NCBI GenBank assembly: GCA_009859145.1
Contig: VRVR01000005.1
Coordinates: forward strand, 186,001 to 250,000
Length of the DNA: 64,000 nt
Direction of reading: 5' to 3'
DNA from: Andalucia godoyi
Lineage: Eukaryota > Discoba > Jakobea > Jakobida > Andaluciidae
The notes below the pieces were generated by a model that was not told the origin of the DNA, searched no databases, and saw nothing but the letters and a program-made list of their open reading frames with translations. Shown here one piece after another: positions 1-14,000 of this stretch; position 1 is the first letter of the stretch, and every line of letters starts with the position of its first letter. The translations under genes and the position numbers were made by a program.

Positions 1-103
1 GAAAAGAGTTATTGTCAGGAAGAGATGTAATTTCACAGTTTGTTCTGTACAATATTAATAGACATTCAGAAAAAACAAGAGAAGGAAAACACAGATACTT
101 CGA

Positions 104-1249
104 TTACGGGAGGCACGCCAAGCTGGAGATCGAGAATCGACAGTGAAGAAAGATTCGACGGTCGACCGCGGTTTGACCATCGTCTGTCAGAGACATTCCA
201 AATCGAGTGACGATTGGAGACTTGATCTGTGTGTACGTAGTTCTCCCGGACTCCGTAAGAGAGTCAACATCATCCAGCATGACCATATACCACTGACCAT
301 CTTTCCACCCGTCTATCAACGTTACGCTTCGTAGAACGGAAAACGAAACCGAGCCCACTCGAACTGTAGGTGTCGGCGCACCGGACAAACGTATTCTACT
401 ACTACCCGTGGAGCCCATACCCCTTGTCTGAGACATTGTCTGGAGCACAGAATCCGTTTTCTCAACAGAGAATGGCGAATGACTGGAGCTGAGATCTGCA
501 GGCAGATCTGACGCTACAATGACGCACAACTGCGGATTGAACTTCCAAGGATAATCTGCACTGCCAGGCACCTTCCATATGCGCATCACATATCCCACAT
601 CCTCTGCAAAAAATGGCGCAACGAGAGGATCCAGCAGCGAGGAAACATTAGTTATCGAAAGTTGCAATGAGCCATGAAAAACATTTCCTTGGATCTGCGA
701 TTGTGCGTATGGGATCCCAGAGACGTTCACAGTCACGGCGTAAGGAGAAACAGTCGACGATGGCAGAACCCGAGTGGAGTGGACGACAGAGAAAATCGCA
801 AGAAGACCAGCGTGAACAACCAGAAGAACGACAACCAAAAAGCAAACTCGGAAGAAGCGTGCATAGTCGAGCGATGAAGCAGGAATCAGCAGTAGCGGCA
901 TTGCAACTATGAGCGTCAAAGAGAGAAAAACCAGACTTACAGTGAGAAAAGAGATGTTGTCCATTCCGCCGTTTGGATCGAGCGACGGGCAAAAAGTCAG
1001 GGTGCAGTAACGGGGCCCCGGGAGATAGATCGTCCGTATCAGAACAAGAACTGTCAATGTGATGGAGGCGGCCGTAACAAACACTGGGTAAGCCGGCCGG
1101 AGAAACCACTGCTTAATCCTGCGATGCACGCCCGACTCTTCCGAGGACGTGGAGTTTGACGAGCCTGAACGCTCGGCAATTGTCCGGCTGCTGCTTGGAT
1201 CCGCCGCTGGTGAAGCGATGACCACAGTCGAACGCTGACGGATCTCCAT
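104..1249 (-). CDS. Hypothetical three-TM membrane protein
   Basis: A 381-residue intronless reading frame starts at an ATG and ends in TAA. I do not recognise the family. The first ~50 residues are Ser/Thr-rich and probably cytosolic. Three hydrophobic segments follow at about residues 54-76, 98-124 and 130-156, the last ending in HAGLLAIFSVVHS. The remaining ~220 residues are mostly polar, with several N-x-S/T sequons, and look like an exposed domain. The gene is divergent from the LYR-motif gene across about 250 bp. The downstream end lies about 100 bp from the window edge. That it is a real gene is likely from length and composition; its function is unknown. Confidence 0.7.
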   Translation of the reverse strand: MEIRQRSTVVIASPAADPSSSRTIAERSGSSNSTSSEESGVHRRIKQWFLRPAYPVFVTAASITLTVLVLIRTIYLPGPRYCTLTFCPSLDPNGGMDNISFLTVSLVFLSLTLIVAMPLLLIPASSLDYARFFRVCFLVVVLLVVHAGLLAIFSVVHSTRVLPSSTVSPYAVTVNVSGIPYAQSQIQGNVFHGSLQLSITNVSSLLDPLVAPFFAEDVGYVMRIWKVPGSADYPWKFNPQLCVIVASDLPADLSSSHSPFSVEKTDSVLQTMSQTRGMGSTGSSRIRLSGAPTPTVRVGSVSFSVLRSVTLIDGWKDGQWYMVMLDDVDSLTESGRTTYTQIKSPIVTRFGMSLTDDGQTAVDRRIFLHCRFSISSLACLP

Positions 1250-1497
1250 GAATGTGGTGGATTACGAACAGAAATGAACAATCATACTCGGCAGAAGTCC
1301 TCGGTGCTGGTTGAGTTTTGACATTTCCTCCATTCGGCTGTCGACAGCTGCCAAACGGCGTAAAAAAGTCCGGCAAGAATTTCAATCGAAAGTCAGCACT
1401 CACTCTTTGCTTTCCTCTTCCAAGTCTCTGACACAACACCGCATTTTTTTGGACGTAACCAAACAAAAGAGAAGGAGAGAGAGAGAGAGAGCAGACA

Positions 1498-1788
1498 ATG
1501 TCTTCCGCATCCCACAAGCGTCAGGTGTTATCCATGTATCACCAGCTGCTTCGAAGCGCACTTTCTTTTCCCAGTATCAAGAAGAAGCAACTTTATGCAA
1601 GCATCCAAACAGAATTTCATAGAAACCGCAACGAGCTCAATGCAAATCGGATTGCCGAGCAAGTTGCGGTTGCCAAGGATGGTCTGCAAAAGCTTAGGAT
1701 GTACACACCCATGAAGGCTGCTGCGTCGCAAAATGCTTGGACCCTGGATCTTGCACAAGGCTCTGGTATCGCACACTCGCTTCAGTAG
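1498..1788 (+). CDS. LYR-motif (LYRM / complex 1 LYR-like) protein
   Basis: A 96-residue protein. Near the N-terminus RQVLSMYHQLLRSA corresponds to the LYR signature (the usual L-Y-R appears as M-Y-H), followed by a second helix and FHRNRN, where the family has F-R-x-N. Family members are small helical mitochondrial-matrix proteins that bind the acyl carrier protein and act as assembly factors or subunits for Fe-S biogenesis and respiratory complexes. The C-terminal ~25 residues have no obvious counterpart. Which LYRM subtype this is cannot be told by eye. The ATG directly follows a purine-rich (AG)n stretch. It converges on the dynein heavy chain gene, with a 295-bp gap between the two stops. 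Confidence 0.75.
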   Translation: MSSASHKRQVLSMYHQLLRSALSFPSIKKKQLYASIQTEFHRNRNELNANRIAEQVAVAKDGLQKLRMYTPMKAAASQNAWTLDLAQGSGIAHSLQ

Positions 1789-2083
1789 CTTCGGTTTTGT
1801 TTTGTTTCGGTCTACTGTACAGAAAATGGAAAAGTAACAATAATAAGAAAATCAAAAAACACAATGACATGAAAGCGGGAATTGGAAGTGGCCCCACGTG
1901 GAAGAGAAGGAGACTTTGTTTTTTTATTTAATTCTAACGGGACGTGGACGATAAAGCAAAAAACGAAATAAACACGATAAGAACAGTTCAAAAGTTGTTA
2001 ACGGTAAAAACATCAGAAACAGACACAAGAAAACACCACTTGCAATGCATTTTTTAAAATTTAGAGACGGTGTTACTGTCGCC

Positions 2084-5000
2084 TTACTCTGGTTGCGTGA
2101 GAAGAGCGGTTCCACGAAGGACGAAAAAGTCAGCAGACCTGTCTTGAATCGGCAGATCGACTACAAGCACGAAGTTTGTCGAGTGTCCCGTCGTGGACAA
2201 CGTTCCAGCACGGACTGAGGTTTTGTAGAGCGGGCAAGCATACGATCCGGCTGGAGACTCGTAGTTTTGCACCGGGCAAAAGTGAATGATCGGCATTCGA
2301 GTGATGTTCTCGCCTGGAAGCGCGTCCTCCAGAGAACCCGACATGGGATCCCACCGCCCACCGTCAACAAACAAGCCGTATACAAGAACACCGTCTTGTG
2401 GAGCCTTCATGGCATGGTGGTTTGTCTCGTTGAAGATCACAAACTTGAAACCAAGAGAATCGATCGGCAGCTTGTACTTTCGAGCATGAGATTGCAGCAC
2501 TCCGGTCAAGAAACCTTGCGGGAAGAATAAACCTGACATCCAAAACGCATTTGGCTGTCCTCGAACAAGCCAATTGCGGACGAACTCGACACGAGCAACG
2601 AGATCCTTAACCCATGCGGCCAGACCTTTGAGTGACGGGTACGCCACACTCGCCCACATCTTCGGGACCTGGTTGTTCAGCAACGACTGAACCACCATAT
2701 CAAGTTCAGCAGACAATACAACAAGACCCTTCAATGCCTTCTTGAGTTCTTCCAGGGACGACTTCACGACGCGCAACAACTTGTTAAAGCGAACCATCTC
2801 ATGCGACAACACAGTCGACAATGAATCCATAACACCAGAGCGCAAAACTTCAAATACACCAGCTGCCGCCTCATCTTCCGAAAGAAGAGCAGGAAGTTGA
2901 GAAAGCACATCAGTCGCAATGTCATCCACGACCTCCTCGGAAGTCTTTCCAGAGCCCGACACACTTGCAGCTCGCGGCTGAAGCAGCAACACCGTGCTCA
3001 ACATTCTGCTTGACTCTTGTTGCTGGAAGACAATGTTCGCATTTTCGTGCATGCCAAAGACTTGCGGATCATCAGCAAAAGGAAGTTGTTCCACATAGGA
3101 GACATAATCCGTCAGCAAGCCAGTCTGTGGAGCGTAGTATACACCAGAAGGTGAGAAGTGGTACGATTCAGAGAGAATGCCGTTGTTGAAAAAGAACTTC
3201 AGAATGGAATTCAAACAACGACGATCCCAATTATCGGTGACACGACCACCATAGTTGACTTCGCCAATGATGTACCGCAGAGATTCCCAAGGGATGTTGG
3301 GCTGCTCAGACAAGAACATCTTCAGCCAGGACTGCGAAACTTCCAAGTCCGAAGAGTTGAATTCATAGCGAATGTTCCAGCCAAGCGGACCGAACTTGCG
3401 ACGTTCTTGGATTAGAGCATGGAAGAAGCACAATCCGAACAACAGCTTCTTGAAGGCAAACTCCCGCGTGCACTGGTTCTCTGGGAAATCGCTGGAGCTC
3501 GACGCAAAACTTTCGATATACTCGGGAGAGATTTCGCCGTAGGATCGCAGCAAATTCGCACGCAAACCTTTCGGAGGCTCCGTGGTCAGCTTCACACCAT
3601 TCTGCAACACGGGGATCGGGAATTGATTGGACGGCATAGAAGTTAACCAAAGACGGAACTCGGGATGCAAATCCGCGCCTGGTTGTTCAAACTCACCAAT
3701 AACTCTTTCAAGATCTGGCATGAAGGACACACCAAGATGGCAGTTCTGGAGGACCACCCAATCACCGGATCGTCTCCCTTGTTGAATCAATTTCATGGCA
3801 TTCGGACCTTGTCCCTGACCAAGAGAAATAATATGAGTTCTTTCTCCGTAGTTCATTTTCTCCTTTGCAAACCGTAAAAGAGTGGATGTCGGGTCTGCCC
3901 CTGGACTGAGAATGAAAATAATTGGCGTCGCTGGAGCAGAATCCGCAAGAGCACGAGACAGGTCAAATGGCGGCGATTCAATAAAAGACTTTCCGAGCTC
4001 TTCAAGAACGAAGCGGGACACTGCAAAGAAGAACTTCTCTTCTCGGAAAGCCTTTGTGAGCAGCAAACGCTGGAAATGGTTCAAAATTTGCTCTCTGGCA
4101 GCAGGGAATGCCGCGTTGTGCGGTTCGGGATCCAAATACCAAGTTTTCCAGCCATTCAAATCTGCTGCCACCTCCTGAAGAAGACCCTTGAAGCTTGCAA
4201 CATGCTGATCAAGAGCGACCAAGGAATTCCAGATATCCTCAGATATCCAAGACGGGTCGACGTTCGGAGGACGCTTTGGATCGGTTGCGACAGCCGATGC
4301 AAGTGAAGAACCACGAGTCATAAAGTTCCATTCATCTGTCGGAATGGATCCGTTTTCTCGTTTGATCTGACAACAAATCAGGAACGAAAAGATTGTCTTG
4401 TCCTTTTCAAACAATCCACGGCACACATTGTTGTAAACAGTCGATGTGATGCCGTCTTGCAGAATACGCAGACGCGTGGGCAAGTGCGTGGATTTTTCCT
4501 GTTCAGCAGTGTCGATAACCAGGATAAACAGCTTCTTGAAATAATCGAGAGAATACTGGTACATGGGGTCGATCATGGACAAGTCTGCCATGACAAAATA
4601 CAAGATAGATCCTCGGGTGGCAAGAGGACGGTACTCCTCTCGAGACGCATTGATCTGGATCTCCATTTCTTCAGACTCCGCAACACGCTCCGCAATCACA
4701 CCAGAAGTCACCTTTGAGTCGTTCAGCGTATTGATGAGAGCTTCATTGTCCAAAAGTTCTCCTTCCGACTCATTCAACATTTTCAGAATCTTGTCCTCAA
4801 TATCCTTCAGTTGTTTCTTGTCTGCAGCCATGGAGGTGATCAATCGATCCTTCTTTTCTTCCAAGTCTGGTCGTTCCTTACGAACTGCTTCTGCAAGTAA
4901 CTGGTCTTCCAATCCTTTGCGAGTAACGGTGAAATTAATCAATGTCACCTTGATGCAAACTTCAGGAAGATAATGAGGATTCTGCAACTTCGTCGTCATG

Positions 5001-8000
5001 TAGAAACGGAAATTCGGATCATAGTCCACATCAGAATCGCCGAGACGAATGAGGAGTCGCTGACCTTGCTTGAATACCTGCTTCATCAGCAGCGGTTCAA
5101 GAGCTGGATCCAATTCCTCTCCGACATCTTCCATGAGTACTGGCTGACCGATTCGGACAGCATTTTCAAGAGTGCGAAGTGCATTAGCAGCTTCGGTACG
5201 CTTGATGACTTTCAGACCGTTCTTGGCTTCCATATTACGGATCCAGCGATTGGCTTGACCCTGCGGATCAATCATCAGCGGCCACCGACGTGTCCTGGCA
5301 ACCAAGATACCGTTTTCAATCGACAGATTGTCCGTTGGAAGACCCCAGATTGCCCATTCTCTCACTGTTACAGGGTTTGACAGAGTTCCCACAAGAGAAA
5401 AATCGTCAGCGATATCAATACCCTTGGCCCCGCACGCATCCGTCCACTGATCAACAAGCATCTTGCGGTACTGCGCCGTGAACGGTCCTGAATATGCCAC
5501 AGACGCAGCGGACAAGAAAATCGAACCAGGAAGACCAATGATGGCCTTGTCAAGATGCTGAACGGAATTGCTCCATCGCTCCTGCTCAGAAGCAAGTGCA
5601 GACGTCAACTTGCCCGCACGCGCCAATCGCTTCTCAGAAAGGTCCAATTTCATCTCAAGATCGGCCTTTTCTTTCATCGAAGTTTGATACAAGCGCTGCA
5701 ATTCCTTCAACTCACTCTCAACTTTGTTCAGCGCACCTCTCTTTTCTGCAAGTTGCGCCTGCATAACTTCAAGTTTCGACTTCGCTTCATTCAACGCTTG
5801 TCGCTTGGGCTCCACATTCTTTGCAACTCTGTTGTACAAATCAATTGCGATAATCCACATGCACAGGGACTTCGCAGCCAAAGATTGCTTTCCGACTGTC
5901 TCAGGTTCAAATTCGGGGTCCTTGATGAATTTTTGCAACTTCTTGACGACAGCATCAGGAATGTTGTCCTTGTCGAACTCCTTGCATTCCTTCAAAAACT
6001 GTGCATTTCCGAGAACGACCTTCGCAGTGTCCCAGTCCGTTTTCTTCTCATTTCTGAGCGTGCACACAGCTTCCATGACAGTAACAACCAATTTTGGAGG
6101 CTGCTTGTACGCCTTCATCTCTGTGATGTCATTCTTGTTCAGAGAATCAAGTGCTTTCAGAGATTTCTCAAGGGCGGGGAGAGCTTCGTCCAAGTCCTTC
6201 TGCGCATCAGCAGCAATCGCCTCCGCCTCAGCTGTCTTTTCGTTAACAATGGCTTCTTCGGCAGCAATCTGCTTTCTCTGAACATTTGCGCGCTCCGTAT
6301 CCTCCGAAACTTTGATGAGAAGCTTCGCAGTTTCTTCGGTTTTTTGAATCAGAATCGGCTGCAAGGCCTCCAAATCTTGTCGCATCACAGCAACGAGCTC
6401 ATTGCTTTCACGTAACTTCGTCAGACCATTCTTCAGGCGGTCACGGGCCTGACTGAGTTCCTCGCGCTTTTCGTCAAGCATGCTGCGGTACAATTTGATG
6501 AACTCCAAATACGAAGTAGGTGTGACATAGAATCGTCGACGCAGCTCCTGATAAAATCGGTGCGCCATGCGTGACACAGAAGAATGAATCTCCACGCACA
6601 TAGACGCAAATGCACCGCGCATGTTATCCCCACCAACTTCCATTTCTTCGAGGTCTCGTCGTGCTACGGAGAACAAGGCTTCCGCTGGCCATTCGTCAAA
6701 CCAGTCGATAGAGCAACAGTTCACGAGCGACGGGAACTTGCGGATTCTGGTTCGGAAGGCATCTCCGACAGGAGACATACACAATACAATGTGCAAGTTC
6801 TCACGGACACGCGATATGAAGAATGAGTAAACAGCATCTCTGCCCTCGCCAGCTCCTGCATCACGCGCAGCCGCTCGAGTATCATTGATAATCTTCTCCT
6901 TCTCGTCTGCTGGGAAAAGGTTTGGCACTTCGCCGGAGTTAAGAATGTTGTTAACATCTTCCAAGAAGGATTCTTCCACTATCTGATTGTCCGAAAGGAG
7001 AAATACAACAGGCTTTCCTTCGACACCAGCAATCGAGTACAGTTTCTTCAAATCCTCGCGGAACTCATTTAGCCCGTAGTTTCGGGCAAGCTCAATCTGC
7101 ACACATTTGAAATCATTCATCGCAGCGGCCAGTCGAGTTAAAGACTGCTTTCCAGATCCACTGACACCGACTAAAACGGCATTTCCTCGTTCTTGACGGA
7201 CAATGCGAGCAATGCGAGTAACGTGCGAAATGGCATCCGCGAAAAACACAAGATTCATCTGCTTCGAAGTGTTCATGTTGAAGTCATCAAGATAGTCTTC
7301 CAGAACTTTCGACAGACGCTTCAGATCCGAAATCAATTCGTACATACGCTCCTCTCGGGGCACACCCATCTTCATAAAATCACCAAAAATCAAAGGTTTT
7401 TCCGCATTGAAGACTTCCGTCTCCTCTATCGTTTGCCCGAGATGCCTCTTCACCAGCTCCAACGTCAGATCCTTGAAATACGTCCTGTCAGTGCTGTCGA
7501 TCAATCGGTCATGGAAGCATCTCGTACTCTCATGAATCCACAAACGACAAAACGAAGGAACATCGTTCACAGAGCGAGGGGTCACCTGCATAATACCCTG
7601 GAAGACCTTGGAGAGATCTCGCAAGTTGAAAGTATAATGGGATCGTGCAGGAGTCGGTCGAAGATCCAGACTGATTCGAGAATACATTTCAATCGATGCA
7701 TTAACGGTTCCTTTGCACAAATTCTTGACGTCTGCGGAGAAGTTGTCCAGGAATCCACCAAGAATCGAAACGAAAATCTTTTTCATGGAATCCACAGCCA
7801 AATCGGGAATACACAGTAAATGGAAAAATCGCAACAGACGAGGGGTTGTTGGGTTTCTTCCGCCTCCTGGAGGTCCGCACGCAGACACGAGAGTAACATC
7901 CTGGACGTACTTCCAGAACAACTTCTTGGCATCCCAGAAACCACCACCACCGATCATTTGCCGCAGTAACTCAATGGGAGGCTGCGCGCCATATGTTTCT

Positions 8001-11000
8001 AACATAGGCATGTTAAGGTCATCAACAAACAACACAACTTTCTTACCAGGTGCAGCGCCGATAACATTCTTCCTCTTTTTCTCCAGCTTCGTCTCGATCA
8101 TTTCTTGGGTTCGTCCAGCAGACGTCTGTGCTGAAAACTGGATGGAGACCAAATCAACGCCGAGATTGGAGGCCTCTCTTGTCAAGCAGTCAGTGACAAT
8201 CACGGATTTTCCTACTCCAGTGTTTCCGTTGAACAGAACTGGTTTACCAGACTGCACCAACGTCTTCAGCAGAAAAGAATATCGGACAGTATCCATCGTG
8301 GGAACGAGAATTTTGAAGAACGGAGCGCCCGGAATGTACTTGAAGTCTGGAACAATAGAGTTCCACGTCTTGAAAGAGCCATCCGTACATTCCACGAAGT
8401 AATCGTACACAGAGCCAGCACCTGGAATACTGGCAAAACCTTCGAACAGCTGCCTTGCAAATTGATCAAACGCTTCTTGAGACGACGTTGACAGATTACC
8501 TCCTATGGACCAGACATAAGAAAATACGAACAGCAAGTCAAGGGTCTTCTTTGTCTTGCCAGATTGGTCCTTCCAATCAAGTTTGTTCGATGATATCAAA
8601 GCCTTCAACAAATCACAACAAGACTGCACAAGATTGATCGCAACAGCCGGAACGTCCATTCGAGCTGATTTGCGGACAAACTTCAGGCCTTCTGCAACAT
8701 ACTTGTGGAAAGCGGTGTCAAGATGATCGCGCAGTTCTGCCGGGATTTCTTCAGGAAGCTGAGTCCTCAACCATGTGTGGACAACTACGTCCCAAGGGAG
8801 ATCAGAAGGATCAATGTACACCATACCGCAGCGCGACACGGTCGCCGGAGATGCAACTGACAAATCTTGAACTTCAAACAACAGCGCAACCGTGTTCGTA
8901 AGCTTGATGCGGTCGCCGTTGTCTAAACACAGAAGCTTCGAATCATCCAGGACAGAATTCATACTTTCAATCCACAACGTGTCCACAGGGCCATCGAAAA
9001 CAATCCATTTCTTGTCCAGAGACGAATCAGCCACCACTTCATGGGCAATATGAGGAACGATACCATCGGTCCATTCCATGGTAGTTAAATTGAACGCACC
9101 GTACAATTCTGCATACGAGATGCTCTTCGGATTCAATTCGTGCGTGTGCACAACTTGGAATGCATCATTCTTGCTCTTCTTATCTTGTCGGAGGGAAGTC
9201 AGAGCTGAAGCAAGGACGGACCGGCAAGTGGTTTTTCCACCTCCGGTGGGCCCGACAAGCATCACACCATGTCGAACATTAAGCGTTTCGTACAGCTGGA
9301 TGATCTTCGTGATACCTTTGGGAACACAAACATAAGAGCGATTGCGAAGCTGCTCCTCAATCGAACGTTGCAACTCGCCGTAATCATGTTCTGGAATGTT
9401 GATGCCGGGAAAGAGATCTTGGACAATGGCCTGGAAAAGCGGAACATCATCCGCCAAAAACTTTGGAATGTTGGAATCTCTCATCGCACGGATGAGAAGC
9501 AGATCTTCATTGATTCCAGCATTAGCTCGTTTCAAACCGCCGGCCATGACCAGCACAGACTTCACGGCTCGCATGCCGAAGTCATAGTGATCTTGCGACG
9601 AAAGCTGTTCGGAGGACAGCTTGTACAGCTGCGTCATCTTTCGAGAAAGCGATTTTGCGTTCTCAAAACCTTCAGAAAACAGAACCACTTCCGCAATCAT
9701 TCTGTAGTCAGGAATCATGCAAGCAACAGGACGGAAAAGAACTTTCAGATTGTCGGGAAGTTCGGTTCGACCCGCATATCCAGGGTTCATGGTAATGAAA
9801 ACACCCATTGTCTTTCTGATGCGCATTTCTTTGCCATCAAAGACACACACTTCAGAATCTGCAAGCATCGCAGAGCGAATTGTGAGCAACTGCGAGGCAA
9901 CAACGGAAAGAACTTCGATGTTGATTCGGTTAAACTCGTCGAAACAGATCCACGCGCCGGTTTGCAAGAGCCCTGCGAAAAACTTTGCCATCATCTGGAA
10001 TGTCACACCTTCGGAGCAATTGAAGACAACACACTGACGTCCAAGGGACTTCGCAAGATCCTTGGTAGTCTCCGTTTTTCCTGTTCCTGCAGGACCGGCT
10101 GGCGCACCGCCTAACTTCAAGTGGAGAGCACCAGTCAGAGTCATATAGATGCGGTCCGTCAGCGGAGTAATAACCAGACGGGGCTGGCAACCAAGATATT
10201 CGTATCCATACCTGAAGTTGGAGTTGGTCTGTCGAACAAACAAATCGTCCTCATCGGCATCCCAGTAATACCGCAGCTGCTTGATCCATCCAAAGTCTGT
10301 CACTCTGCCAACGTTGTTCTCGACCATTTCATCAACAATATCTCGGGCATGAACATCAATGACAATCAATGCCGACAACATTCCACGTTGGAGAGCGGTC
10401 AGATTCGTTCGCGTCAGGGCAGCACTTCGCGCAAGTGCCAGTATGTTCTCCTGCAAGAACTTCTTCAATTCCTCACGCGAGTTTGTTGCTTCCAGACACT
10501 GAGTCGCTCGGCGGCACCAAAACACTTGAGAAATGTTTAAAATGATCATTGCGGCATGCTCCATCATCCACTGTTCTCTGGACCTCGATTCATACTCCAG
10601 TACAGACGTCTTGTGCAGTTTTCGAAGTTCAACCAACATAGCTTTCTCAACAGCGCCCAGCCAATCTTCGACTTTGTTTCTGGCTTTCAGATTCTTACCT
10701 AAACTGACGACTTCGCCTTCGGACGACACCATTGCAAGAATATCAACACTGTTCGCGCCAAAGTCGAGTCTTTTGATGTTGTCGAAACACTTACTCATGT
10801 GCGGTTGAACAGCCAGCGGGTTTGCAGTTTGAGAAATAATTTCGATGAGATCGTCATTTGACAAGAAGTAAAATCTTGGAAATCGCATGCGCTTTTCCTC
10901 CAAATAGTCTTCCAGACTCTTTTGGATCTTATCCAACATGACATTGTAATTCTGAAGCTTATCCAGCAATCCATTCGCGGTCAAAGCTCGATGAACGCTG

Positions 11001-14000
11001 GGGTTGTCGTTTGTGCGGCGCATCAGATCCTTGAACGCCTTGTCAACTTGGAAGAACATCTTCGATTCCGACTGGAGTTGTTTCTGAATATCTGGAGCAG
11101 AAAAGATGGATTCCAAGTACAGCCAGTTTCGCTGGCACGTCATCAGTTCTTCGAGTGTTTCGGACATCAAGCGCAAATCCGAATACCATTGATCCACTTG
11201 CTTCTTGATAGGACCCACATATCGGCTTCCTTGGATTGTTGCAATGGTTAGGGAGCTGTCTTCAAGTTGCGCAATAATTTCGTCCACTCCTCCCAATATA
11301 TACACATCTCTTGAGTCCTTGTGCGGCAAAAGCGTAAATTCGGTATTCTGCCACTGTGTCGCCACCTTCTTCAGCAACTCTTCGAGGGCGGCTTCTTGCG
11401 TAGCCATGAGAGAAATTTGGCCGACTTCATCCTTCTTCTCGAAAACCCGGAGAGCAAACAGTTCGCCAAGAGTCATCTCTGGTTGGAATTCAAATCCACC
11501 AAAGAGAGTCGTGATTTGTTCCCAGTGACGAGGCTTCAAACTTTCGTTTCTGAGATCTATTAAGACAGGCAAAGACCACTTAAATTCATCGACCCGCTCT
11601 TTCAACACAGGAACCACTCTGTTGTCCGGCAATCCCTTCTGCACTTGGAACACAGTCTTCACATATCGCTGGGTTTCGTTGCTCACGTCCTCCATGTTGA
11701 TCTTGAAGAACTTCGAAGACTTCCAGCTCGTCACGAGACTTGACCAATCATCAAGAGATTTGAATAATTTCTGTTTGAGGTTAACCTCGACAAGTGCCTC
11801 ATCCACATCATCGAAATTCGCAAGAGGTCGGTTAAACATGGCTTGGTGTTCAACAAACTGCTTGGACTTCTTCTTGATGTCCGTAAGCACACGCTGCAAA
11901 TTAGTGACAAACGACAGAGCATCTGCAACAGGAACCAGGGGATCGTTGAGCTTCTCGGAGCGAGATTGTTCAACTGTGCGGACGACATCCTTGCGTGTAC
12001 TGGCAATCGTATCTTCAAGATTGTCTGCGAACTTGTTGATATTGTCGTCTTTGGTGTCTTCGCAGAACTGAAGGGTTGTCTTCAGCATCGAAAACTTGGG
12101 GACCGTACCCATGTTGTACATCGAATACTCATCGGGCGGGACCTTAATTTTCTGTTCTTCCATCAACGAGTAAATATCAGAAACGGCCTGGAACTTCATC
12201 TCAAACTCTTCCATCTTCTCAGAGACAGTCTGCAGGAATGAAAGATAGTTGACAAACTCTTCAGTGGACGAAGGCGCAGTGCTCAATCGCATGTTTGACT
12301 GACTGATTTCCGCCAGCAACGCCTCATTCTTGGATTTTGCAAGGACAGGTAACAAATCCTGAATGTCCTTCAAGCAATTAATCGGAGAAGGAAGGAAAGT
12401 CTCCTTCATCTTGGTGCTGTCAACATGGAACACTCCAATATCCTTGCGGGGCTCAATACCCTCAATCTCCTCCTTTTGCTTACGATACTTGGCCATTGCG
12501 TCAGAAAAGAACTCTAGCGGATGGTCCTCCTCTCTTATGCGATAGATGTCCATTTTTCGATTTTCCAGATACAAAATTCGGAACCTTTCAAATGCCTCCA
12601 TGTACTTCTCGACATCTTGGAAAGCGGAGCCCAGAGTGTCTCGAATGCCAACGGCCAGTTCAGCATAGTGCTCATCTTCAGCGATCAGCGCTGCAACATC
12701 TGGTCCTTCACCAACCTCGACATCTTCGCCACGGTCGGAAATCGCCGGCAAAATAAACGGCTGGAAATCGTCGTGCGACGAAAGTCGAGGAACGGCGGCG
12801 ACGGATTCGATAAACGACTTCAAAACAGTCTCCATTGCCGTTTGGAAGCTATTACCCGTTGGATTGCACGAAAGAGCGTCATCGCGAAATACCAGCTCGA
12901 TCGAAAACAATGAACTCATAGAGCTCGCCGCCTTGAAGGTCTCCATCACAGAGGAAGAAGAGGCAGACGAGGAAGAGGAGGAGGCATGATCCACATCGGA
13001 AATCTGTGCGGTAAAATGGTGTCTTGTGTGCAGGTCCGTTATCTGATGGAACATATCTGAAACAGACGTAAGCAAAAGATTCAACAGCGAATCCACCACA
13101 AGAAAATCCGCCAAACGAATAAAGCTAAAAAGACGACGGCATTTCGCCCTTTTCGCAGAAAGTTGCGTGTACGACATGGGTGCACTTTCTTCTCCCATTG
13201 CATGACTGCTCGTTGCATTGTTATTCAGTGTTTGACCGGTGACACTGCTACCACTGGTTGCACTTGTATCGCGCTCCATGAACTGCTCACAAGCTTCACG
13301 AACAACGACTCGTATCTGTTCGACTGCTTTTTCCAACTTTTGCGCCACGGACTCCTTCTGATTGTGCTGGGATGTCAAAAACGTGGTCAGCGTAAAAGTC
13401 TCCGATTTTGACATCTTGTACAGACGCAGCGTGGAAAGCTTGTAGCAAGACTTTCGCACCTCCAACAACGCCTTTCGGAGACAGTCGTCGAGCACAAACA
13501 AATTGGCGCTAAGAACAGAATTGCAGTACGCTCTCTTCTTTGATCGAATCCACGACTTCCAAACGTAGAAGGACTTCCACCGACGGTACTGCGCGAAGAA
13601 CGAGATACTCAGCACGCGATGGAACAACCTGTATTCACGTTCCCACTGGTCTAGAGGAGTGAACTCTGCTTCTCCACCAACAAAGTGGGTGACACCCTTT
13701 CCGGACAACGTAAAGTAATCGCGACCTTGAATCTCTGAATACGGAACAATTTCCAGATCGTATGGATTGTACGGGGCCTTAATATCGCGAAAAACAGGCC
13801 TTAGATACACGAATTCCAGGGAATCCTGAGAGTTTCTGATTTTTTCAATGAATTTCAGAACGGGATTGCTGTCCATTTGCGGCATCGCACCCAGGGAAAT
13901 ATTATCCATCAGCATGGGAGTCGCCACGCCAAGACCCGCATTTTGCAGCTTACCGCTGCGCAGAGGTGCACCAAGCCCAGGTCGAGACACGGCAGATGAA

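Noticed and set aside
5555-6415. 286-codon plus-strand ORF
   Set aside because: Antisense to the dynein stalk-coding region; composition is that of a reversed coiled coil and no family is seen.
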